Below are positions 1 to 5,440 of a stretch of DNA of 12,766 nucleotides, piece after piece. The stretch is from Victivallales bacterium (GTDB lineage: Bacteria; Verrucomicrobiota; Lentisphaeria; Oligosphaerales; Lenti-02). A program made the position numbers and the translations under genes. The notes below the pieces were generated by a model. It was not told the DNA's origin and ran no database searches. It saw nothing but the letters and a program-made list of their open reading frames with translations. The stretch lies in assembly GCA_018648945.1 (NCBI GenBank), contig JABGQJ010000158.1, forward strand, positions 1-12,766, in the 5' to 3' direction. Position 1 is the stretch's first letter. Each line of letters begins with the position of its first letter.

Positions 1-2
1 CC

Positions 3-143
3 CGCTTCCGGTGGCGTGGGAGGAAGACGGGGGAGTGCACCGGGGCCCGGCGCACCTACCTGGGAACGGGCAGCAAAGGGACAGGCAATTCTGGCCCGAC
101 ACAGCCCTCCTCCACAACTGGGGAAGTGGTTCGGGATCTTTGA
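3..143 (+). CDS. Possible 3' end of an upstream gene (partial, unrecognised)
   Basis: The third forward frame is open from the left edge to a TGA at 141-143, giving 46 residues with no start in the window. In its first 25 codons almost every third position is G or C, more than in the other two forward frames, as expected for a real gene in high-GC DNA. The peptide begins with an Arg/Trp-rich stretch (RFRWRGRKTGE), continues with RRTYLGTGSKGTGN and ends with a Ser/Thr/Pro-rich tail. I do not recognise a family. The stop codon lies inside a candidate promoter for the lipoprotein gene. The competing open frame that runs through 11-328 has poorer codon bias and would place a long odd extension before the lipoprotein signal peptide, so I do not call it. 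Confidence 0.3.
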   Translation, partial: RFRWRGRKTGECTGARRTYLGTGSKGTGNSGPTQPSSTTGEVVRDL

Positions 144-166
144 CACCGAGCTCTGCACCGTATAGG
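140..166 (+). promoter_or_regulatory. Candidate sigma70-type promoter for the lipoprotein/DUF2235 pair
   Basis: A perfect TTGACA (-35, 140-145) is followed after 15 bases by TATAGG (-10, 161-166). The spacer is short by one or two bases, which lowers confidence. The -10 resembles the TATAGT of the two better plus-strand promoters in this window (5392-5397 and 8456-8461). Transcription would start near 173, leaving a leader of about 155 bases before the GTG at 329. Confidence 0.4.
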
Positions 167-328
167 TTCATTGTTCATTGGCACATAGCGGATACGGTGG
201 GACCACTGCCACCCCACTACTCTCATCAGGGAGCAACAGGGAAGGGTCTTCCTACCCGCGCTGCCAATGGAGAATGCAGTGCTGAGCCTGTCGATTTACC
301 AGCAGGCCAAACCAAGGAGGCAGGGCAC
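144..328 (+). other. Leader / intergenic stretch before the lipoprotein gene
   Basis: No convincing gene is seen here. Apart from the candidate promoter, it holds a tandem 7-base repeat (TTCATTG twice, 167-180) immediately after the -10 box. It also contains short, weak inverted repeats (for example GTGGG...CCCAC near 198-216) and, at its end, the strong ribosome binding site of the next gene. Nothing resembles a known riboswitch or small RNA. Confidence 0.4.
314..320 (+). promoter_or_regulatory. Shine-Dalgarno site deciding the GTG start at 329
   Basis: AAGGAGG at 314-320 is a full-strength Shine-Dalgarno sequence 8 bases before GTG 329. It places the start exactly at a lipoprotein signal peptide and rejects the upstream in-frame starts of the long open frame that begins at position 11. 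Confidence 0.8.
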
Positions 329-667
329 GTGAAGGCGATTCTTAGGCTAGCGGCAATGGGTGGTATGTGTCTACTAACCGGGTGTATGAGTTTTGCCATT
401 GAGGGTGATTGCCAGAAAACACCCGATTCACATTTCGGGAAGGAGACGGTCCACGGGTCGTTCTACGGCTTCAATTGGGATGATCATTCAAGGGAAGTGA
501 AGAAGGCAGGAGATGGACTTGGGCTGTTCAAGGTCGAGTATCGCACCAATTTCCTATACTCCCTGATCAGTGTTGTCAGTCTGGGCACCTATGCTCCTGT
601 AAACGTGGATTACTGGATCGAGGGGCCTGATAAGATTGGAAGACCGGATAAGAAGAGGGGGAAGTGA
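329..667 (+). CDS. Small Bor/Iss-like lipoprotein
   Basis: This 112-residue protein starts at GTG 329 (SD AAGGAGG 8 bases upstream). The N-terminus is a classic lipoprotein signal: Lys2, a hydrophobic stretch and the lipobox LLTGC, so Cys19 would be lipidated and membrane-anchored after export. The mature part resembles the lambda Bor / Iss lipoprotein family as I remember it. Shared features are a KET(V)H segment, a following aromatic-rich strand, and a C-terminal hydrophobic block (LYSLISVVSLGTYAPV) matching the Bor 'GLLGFITLGIYTPL' region with a trailing Tyr. Length (112 versus about 97 residues) fits, with an extra basic tail (DKKRGK). Bor/Iss proteins are outer-membrane lipoproteins linked to serum resistance in enterobacteria; that role cannot be assumed here. 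The stop codon lies 1 base before the DUF2235 start, so the two genes are surely co-translated. G+C is about 50% in the sampled part (481-600), well below the rest of the window. It could be a periplasmic immunity-type partner of the neighbouring hydrolase (inference). Confidence 0.75.
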   Translation: MKAILRLAAMGGMCLLTGCMSFAIEGDCQKTPDSHFGKETVHGSFYGFNWDDHSREVKKAGDGLGLFKVEYRTNFLYSLISVVSLGTYAPVNVDYWIEGPDKIGRPDKKRGK

Positions 668-668
668 C

Positions 669-1604
669 ATGGCTGTGCGGGACCTGATACTCCTGTTCGA
701 TGGCACCTGGAACGCCGCAGAGGATGAAGACAACAACCAAACGAACGTGGAGAAAATCTACCGGCTTCTCCCGGATTCGTGCGTCAAGTGCGTCCATTAC
801 GAGGAAGGGGTGGGAACGAAGAGCGGGGAGGCCATCTTGGGTGGCGTGTTCGGTGCCGGAATCGACGACCGGATTCTGGGTGCGTATCGCTTCCTGCAGA
901 GCAGGTACTCGGATGATGGTTTTGAGAATCGCCTGTTCATCTTTGGCTTCAGCCGGGGAGCTTACACTGCCCGGACGTTTGCCCAGTTGCTTGCCTTCAG
1001 TGGAGTTCCCCCGAAGGGAGGTAGAACACAGAAGGGGTGGGACTGCTACTTCCGGCAGGATGAGGACGCGGCCAAGAAACTCAGGGAGAAGAACAAGTTC
1101 CTGGATGTCAGCATCGAGATGCTTGGGCTGTGGGATACGGTCAAATCTACCCTAGATCAAGACCGGAAAGACCGAACACTGTACCCCAATGTCAAGGCTG
1201 CCTATCACGCCATGTCGATTGATGAGAAGCGCCTGACCTTTCCGGTCCTTCAGTTCGACGATGATCCGCGCATTGCCCAGGTTTGGTTTGCTGGCGTTCA
1301 CAGCGATGTGGGCGGCGGATACAAAGCCGAGCAAGCGGGACTAGCAGACATAACACTGGCGTGGATGGTCAAGGCCGCAGAAACACACGGGATGGTGTTC
1401 ATCGATGATTACATGGACTACCTAGCCCCAGATCCAGCGGGCGATATCCATAACTCGTACAGCGGGATTTGGAAGGCCTTGGGAGACAGTACCAGAGAAA
1501 TCGGCGCTGACGAGAAGGTCCATGTCTCGGTGAGGGCTCGCCTGGGTGCTCAGGTCGATTACCATCCGCCCAATCTCCCATCGGAGCCGTGTTACGTGGG
1601 CTGA
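669..1604 (+). CDS. DUF2235 alpha/beta hydrolase (Tle1-type phospholipase-like)
   Basis: This 311-residue protein starts at ATG 669, preceded by GAGGGGG (655-661) with a 7-base spacer; an upstream in-frame start at 636 would overlap the lipoprotein gene and lacks a better SD. DUF2235 hallmarks appear in order: the N-terminal FDGTWN (residues 10-15), an asparagine-rich NNQTNV segment, the nucleophile elbow GFSRGA (93-98, Ser95), GLWDTV with the likely catalytic Asp156, and GVHSDVGGGY with the likely catalytic His211. The catalytic Ser-Asp-His triad therefore looks intact. The family contains the catalytic domain of type VI secretion Tle1 phospholipases, but also many uncharacterised stand-alone proteins. 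At about 310 residues this is a bare catalytic domain with no signal peptide, no transmembrane segment and no MIX or PAAR part. It follows the lipoprotein gene by one base. G+C is about 58-60% in sampled lines, intermediate between the lipoprotein and the rest. Hydrolysis of phospholipid or another ester is expected; substrate and cellular site are not known. Confidence 0.85.
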   Translation: MAVRDLILLFDGTWNAAEDEDNNQTNVEKIYRLLPDSCVKCVHYEEGVGTKSGEAILGGVFGAGIDDRILGAYRFLQSRYSDDGFENRLFIFGFSRGAYTARTFAQLLAFSGVPPKGGRTQKGWDCYFRQDEDAAKKLREKNKFLDVSIEMLGLWDTVKSTLDQDRKDRTLYPNVKAAYHAMSIDEKRLTFPVLQFDDDPRIAQVWFAGVHSDVGGGYKAEQAGLADITLAWMVKAAETHGMVFIDDYMDYLAPDPAGDIHNSYSGIWKALGDSTREIGADEKVHVSVRARLGAQVDYHPPNLPSEPCYVG

Positions 1605-1733
1605 TCGCGGTGGAAACTCGGAGTCGCTGGCTCCTCGCGCTCTGCATGGCAGGGACGTCTAGCGACCCGCTTTTCTCGGTGCTTCTGCCACGTCCCGACC
1701 CTCCAGTCTCGGCCACAGACATCCTGGAACTCA

Positions 1734-1756
1734 GGGATGGGAGTTGATCCCATCCC
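1734..1756. terminator. Perfect hairpin between convergent genes (possible bidirectional terminator)
   Basis: GGGATGGGA (1734-1742) and TCCCATCCC (1748-1756) form a perfect 9-bp stem with a 5-base loop (GTTGA). It lies in the 189-base gap between the convergent DUF2235 and FAD oxidoreductase genes, about 40 bases beyond the latter's stop. There is no T-run on either strand, so it is not a canonical intrinsic terminator. It could still act as a Rho-assisted or RNA 3'-end stabilising structure. The rest of 1605-1793 shows no gene. Confidence 0.45.
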
Positions 1757-1793
1757 CCCTGTGGTCGCTTGCGGGAGGAAGAGCAGACAGGCA

Positions 1794-4700
1794 CTACTCG
1801 TTGTAGATGCGGACCTCGAAGACGCGGGCTTCCTTGACCCCATTCGTGCCGAGGACCTTCACCCTCATTTTCTGCGCGGTGACCGGCTTGAAGCGATGGA
1901 TGCGGCGACGGAGGAAGTTGCCCTTGGTCTCAGCGACCGTGCGCCAGCCGCCGCCGGGGCGAGGCACTTGGATCTGGTAGTCGCGGACGGCTTCGGGAGG
2001 GCAGGCTTCGCTGGGCAGGCGGGGGGCGAGATTGGTATCGAAGGTGAGGTATACGGAGTTGAAGGTCTGCGCCCTGCCGAGGCCCAGTTCCAGCCATTGG
2101 GGCATCTCCTGCCGAGGATCGCTGGCCCACATGTTGGTCTTCCCGTCCCATTTGCGGGCGGTTCCATTGACCACGAAGCTGGGGGAGAAGGAAGCGGGGA
2201 CACACAGCGCCGGCTTGGTGTAGAAGGCGTAGAACTGATTGTCGACGATTGTCCAGGCCTTCTCGGCGCCGTAGAAGCGGAAGGACTGCGGCGGGGCGGC
2301 GGTCATCAGTGACCAGTTGACGCCTTCGGTCTTCTCGATCCAGAACCAGGCGAACGGCTCCGGCAAGTCCCTGGCGATCTCGAACTCCATCCACTTCGTG
2401 CCCTTCGGGTTCATGGTGGTCTCGCTGGCAGCTAGATCCTCAGTGGCCGTGACATCGCCAGCCTTGGCAGCGGTGCGCAGGTGCATCTTGATCGTGCGGG
2501 TCTCGGCCGTGGTGTTGGTCAGCAACACGTGCAGGCTATCCAGCCGGCCAGCCGGCCAGGGAAAGAACATCCCGCGCGCCATGGCCAACTCATGCTTGTC
2601 CCCGCTCTTCACATTCAGCTTACGGAACTCGATCATGTCGGCAGTGCTGGATGCGGTCACGGTCGCGCCTCGGGCCATGTCGCTGGTATCCTCGTTGACA
2701 ATGCCGGGGATGGTCTGGTCGTTCTTCAGCAGCGTCTGCTGCAGCTGGCCGATATAGTTCTGGTAGATGCCGCGGGGGGTGGTCTTGTGCTGGATGCACA
2801 TGGCCGCTGCCGTACCGGCGGCCTGCCCCAGGGTGGCGAGCGTGCTCTCCACACGAATGCTGCCCAGGGCGATGTGGGTGACACTGGCACAGCGACCGGC
2901 GAAGAACAGGTTGTCGATGTTCTTGGAGTAGATGCAGCGGTACGGGATGGTGTGGATCGGCACCAGACCATTGCACCAGAAGGAGCCCTCCTTGCCCGAG
3001 AAAATGCCCTCTGGGTGGTGCACATCCATGGGCCAACCACCGTAGGAGATGCGGTCGGGGAAGAGGTCGCCGGCCTCGCAGTCGTTCTGGTTCAGGATGT
3101 AGTCGCCGACCAGCCGCCGGGACTCGCGTTTGGCGTCCATGTGCGGAATGTGGTTCATCACGTAGTTGCGGGCCTGCTCCTTGAGCTTGCTCTTGTTCTT
3201 GACGAAGTCGAAGTAGCTGAAGGAGATCTTGATCAACTCGTCGCGGGCTTCCTCGGCCTGGAAGACGTCGTCGATGTCGTTTGGATGCTCGATCCACCAG
3301 TTGCCGCTCGTGACATTCTTGATGGCCCGGCCTGGGCTCTCGATCAGATCGATCTCACGAGCCCAGGGAGGACGTACGAACGGCACTTCCTTGCCCACGT
3401 TCGAGGCCCGGAAGGAGATGCCGTTGCCCATCAGGCACCCGGACATGGTCAGCTTGTCGGCCTTCTCTGGCGCCAGGCTCTCGTTGAATTCGTGCTTGGA
3501 CTCGCGCCCCAGACGGTACTCGGCCTTGGCGAAGTAGCCGACCCAGCCATCGCCGGTGGTATCGATCATGAACTTGCCGCGATAGACTGTGATCGCGCCC
3601 GTGAGAGTATCGACCGCCTTGATGGCGCGGATCGTCTTGTCGTCGGCCATTTCCACGTCGAAGGCGTGCTTGTTGAGGAAGACGCTGAGATTGGGCTCGG
3701 CATCGCAGAGCATCTGGAATGGCGTGCTGTATTTGCGGTAGCCGTAATGGGCGCGGAAACGGGCCGTCTCCTCGGCGATGCCAGTTTCGCGGGCATCGCG
3801 GTGGTGACTGGCCGCGCCGTTGAGTGGCACGCCGCACTCGTCGCTGGCATTGCCGCCCAACACCGGACGGTTCTGGATCAGCGCGGTCTTGGCACCCATG
3901 CGGGCCGCCGCAATCGCGGCGGGACAACCGGTCGGACCACCCCCGACCACGATCACATCGAACTCGCCACCGTCGAGGGGATCGAGGGTCAGGCCAGTCA
4001 GGCGGGCCCGCTCGGCGCAGACGGCTTCCCGGCCCGCTGGGGGGCGGTAGTCTTGGTCGGTGGTCAAGACCAGGGCATCGCAGCGTCCGTAGTAGCCCGT
4101 CAGATCGTGAATGGACAGTTTCACCTTGCCCGCCGGGAGTTGCACGCGGCCGCCGTCTTCCCAGGTCCACTCACTCGTGGGGGCGTCGCCGAAAGTCTCG
4201 CCCAAGGGCTTGCCGTTGACCAAGATCTGGAAGGTGCCGGGGGAGTGTCCCTTGACCCAGTTACGGTCGCGCACCCAGACCCGGTAGGTGCCCGCCTTGG
4301 GCAGGTCGAATTCGGTGGTGGCGTCCTCGACCGGAACGCCAACGCCCGTGGCCAGTAGGTAGGCGGAGCCCATCAAGTGAACGAACTGGGTGTCGATGGT
4401 CCAGCCGCCGTATTCGGTGAAGTCCTCGGCGTCGAGCCAGACAAAACCATCCTTGACCATGCCGACTTCCCGAAGCGGCTTGCGGAACACCTTCTTGGTC
4501 TCGCCCACCCGTTCGGGCTTGACCACAATGCCGGCCTCGGTCTTGGCAGCACGGAGACCGCGCTGATAGGATGCCTCGATTTCCTTTGCAGAGAGGGCGC
4601 GGGCAAACAACCGCACCTCGTCAATCGTGCCGCTGAACCGGTACTGCGTATGCACCGAGCCAACGCCCAGTGCCCCGCCAGGCTTGATCCGCAGGCCAGG

Positions 4701-5231
4701 GACCTCGATGGTCAGGCTGGCCGACTCCTTGCCATTGACGTACAGGCGCATCTTCGTACCGTCGTAGGTGGCCACGGCATGGTGCCAGACGCCTGTTTTC
4801 CACAGCTTCTCCTTGCTGCTCAGGCCAATCACTTGCTCCCCATTCCAGAGCAGGAAGCCAAGATGCCCGGAGTTGGCGAAGCGAAGGGCAAAGGAGCCGT
4901 CCGACCGCACCAAGGCAGCGAAGCCGTCCTGGACCGCGACCGTCGGGTTGAACCACACGTCGATCGACATCGCCTTGCTCAAACGCAGACCACCGGGCGT
5001 GGGCAGAAAGACGTTGCCGTCGTCGGGGGAAAATGCGAGCCCCTTTCCTCGCAAACCCTTCACCATCATGGCAGAACGGACTTGGAGATCGTTCGCGTTG
5101 CCGGATGTATCTGGAACTGTCAGGCCCACGAGCTTCTCGAAAGTCCAGGACGCCACGGGGGCATCCAGAGCGGGCTGGGCGAGAAGCGCGGCAGAGACGA
5201 AACAGGCAACCAGAGAGAAGGTCCGGATCAT
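1794..5231 (-). CDS. Secreted LamG / FAD-dependent oxidoreductase / discoidin-like multidomain protein
   Basis: This 1145-residue protein has an N-terminal signal peptide (MIRTFSLVACFVSAALLA). Residues about 25-230 are a LamG/concanavalin-like jelly roll, with the signature GTIDEVRLFARALSAKEI at 201-218 and a WHHAVATYDG strand. Residues about 263-395 are a second beta-sandwich of golvesin/CBM type (WLDAEDF ... GTYRVWVRDRNW ... YYGRCDALVL). From 424 comes an FAD_oxidored-type Rossmann domain: DVIVVGGGPTG (GxGxxG at 430-435), VLGGNASDECGVP, DTTGDGWVG and, near 780, FFAGRCASVTHIALGSIRVE. The last ~135 residues resemble an F5/8 type C (discoidin) domain (QWLELGLGRAQTFNSVYLTFD). The family probably oxidises sugars or related polyols outside the cytoplasm; the substrate is unknown. 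The start ATG is preceded by AGGA 7 bases upstream. It is divergent from the glycosidase-like gene across a shared promoter region. All other long frames over it are antisense shadows. Confidence 0.88.
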   Translation of the reverse strand: MIRTFSLVACFVSAALLAQPALDAPVASWTFEKLVGLTVPDTSGNANDLQVRSAMMVKGLRGKGLAFSPDDGNVFLPTPGGLRLSKAMSIDVWFNPTVAVQDGFAALVRSDGSFALRFANSGHLGFLLWNGEQVIGLSSKEKLWKTGVWHHAVATYDGTKMRLYVNGKESASLTIEVPGLRIKPGGALGVGSVHTQYRFSGTIDEVRLFARALSAKEIEASYQRGLRAAKTEAGIVVKPERVGETKKVFRKPLREVGMVKDGFVWLDAEDFTEYGGWTIDTQFVHLMGSAYLLATGVGVPVEDATTEFDLPKAGTYRVWVRDRNWVKGHSPGTFQILVNGKPLGETFGDAPTSEWTWEDGGRVQLPAGKVKLSIHDLTGYYGRCDALVLTTDQDYRPPAGREAVCAERARLTGLTLDPLDGGEFDVIVVGGGPTGCPAAIAAARMGAKTALIQNRPVLGGNASDECGVPLNGAASHHRDARETGIAEETARFRAHYGYRKYSTPFQMLCDAEPNLSVFLNKHAFDVEMADDKTIRAIKAVDTLTGAITVYRGKFMIDTTGDGWVGYFAKAEYRLGRESKHEFNESLAPEKADKLTMSGCLMGNGISFRASNVGKEVPFVRPPWAREIDLIESPGRAIKNVTSGNWWIEHPNDIDDVFQAEEARDELIKISFSYFDFVKNKSKLKEQARNYVMNHIPHMDAKRESRRLVGDYILNQNDCEAGDLFPDRISYGGWPMDVHHPEGIFSGKEGSFWCNGLVPIHTIPYRCIYSKNIDNLFFAGRCASVTHIALGSIRVESTLATLGQAAGTAAAMCIQHKTTPRGIYQNYIGQLQQTLLKNDQTIPGIVNEDTSDMARGATVTASSTADMIEFRKLNVKSGDKHELAMARGMFFPWPAGRLDSLHVLLTNTTAETRTIKMHLRTAAKAGDVTATEDLAASETTMNPKGTKWMEFEIARDLPEPFAWFWIEKTEGVNWSLMTAAPPQSFRFYGAEKAWTIVDNQFYAFYTKPALCVPASFSPSFVVNGTARKWDGKTNMWASDPRQEMPQWLELGLGRAQTFNSVYLTFDTNLAPRLPSEACPPEAVRDYQIQVPRPGGGWRTVAETKGNFLRRRIHRFKPVTAQKMRVKVLGTNGVKEARVFEVRIYNE

Positions 5232-5279
5232 GGCAATATCCTGAATTGAGGGCGGGTACAGCGTACAGCGAGACCTATG

Positions 5280-5307
5280 AAGATAACGGACCGCACGGGC
5301 CTTTCAA
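5280..5307 (-). promoter_or_regulatory. Sigma70-type promoter of the FAD oxidoreductase gene
   Basis: Read on the minus strand, TTGAAA (-35, 5307-5302) is followed after 16 bases by TATCTT (-10, 5285-5280). The predicted RNA start near 5272 gives a 40-base leader ending in the AGGA ribosome binding site of the ATG at 5231. The -35 box directly abuts the large palindrome at 5308-5362. Confidence 0.6.
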
Positions 5308-5362
5308 TGCCCTCAGGGGGCTGCCTGGGCCCTCGCCGGGCCCAGGCTACCCCCTGAGGGCA
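5308..5362. repeat. Large near-perfect palindrome between divergent -35 boxes
   Basis: The outer arms GCCCTCAGGGGG (5309-5320) and CCCCCTGAGGGC (5350-5361) are perfectly complementary (12 bp, 13 with the flanking T-A pair 5308/5362). After a 2-base mismatch, the inner arms GCCTGGGCCC (5323-5332) and GGGCCCAGGC (5338-5347) add 10 perfect pairs around a 5-base loop (TCGCC). The element fills the space between the -35 box of the minus-strand gene (ends 5307) and that of the plus-strand gene (begins 5369). It lies upstream of both predicted transcripts, so it should not be a terminator of either. It could be an operator for a dimeric regulator, a cruciform-forming site, or an inserted REP-like hairpin. 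No second copy was noticed in the window. Confidence 0.85.
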
Positions 5363-5368
5363 CCACGC

Positions 5369-5397
5369 TTGACGCCCATGATCGGCGTCCGTATAGT
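5369..5397 (+). promoter_or_regulatory. Sigma70-type promoter of the glycosidase-like gene
   Basis: TTGACG (-35, 5369-5374), an ideal 17-base spacer and TATAGT (-10, 5392-5397). The predicted start near 5404 gives a leader of about 37 bases to GTG 5441. The in-frame ATG at 5378 falls inside this promoter, which argues that translation starts downstream of it. Confidence 0.7.
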
Positions 5398-5429
5398 CTG
5401 GGTATGTTACCCCCGCTGGCTCGAACCTC

Positions 5430-5435
5430 GGAGAG
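5430..5435 (+). promoter_or_regulatory. Ribosome binding site deciding the GTG start at 5441
   Basis: GGAGAG at 5430-5435 lies 5 bases before GTG 5441. With the promoter at 5369-5397 and the signal peptide that begins at this GTG, it supports a start well downstream of the first in-frame starts in the open frame (from 5033). Confidence 0.65.
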
Positions 5436-5440
5436 TTCTC

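Noticed and set aside
11..328. N-terminal extension of the lipoprotein open frame
   Set aside because: A lipoprotein signal peptide must be N-terminal, a perfect Shine-Dalgarno site precedes GTG 329, and the extension has non-coding-like composition.
1592..1843. Small minus-strand frame in the convergent gap
   Set aside because: The peptide is Arg/Ser/Pro-rich without motif, overlaps both flanking genes and has no convincing start signal.
2481..4358. Open frame of 625 codons on the plus strand inside the FAD oxidoreductase gene
   Set aside because: It is antisense to a clear multidomain protein, low in recognisable motifs and rich in Val/Gly/Ala/Asp. Such long antisense frames are expected in high-GC genes with strong third-position bias.
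4377..5249. Plus-strand open frame of 290 codons opposite the LamG part and promoter of the FAD gene
   Set aside because: Same antisense effect; it has no domain resemblance and crosses the signal peptide and start region of the real gene.
5033..5440. N-terminal extension of the glycosidase-like open frame
   Set aside because: It overlaps the start of the divergent FAD gene, both promoters and the palindrome. The signal peptide and ribosome binding site place the start at 5441.
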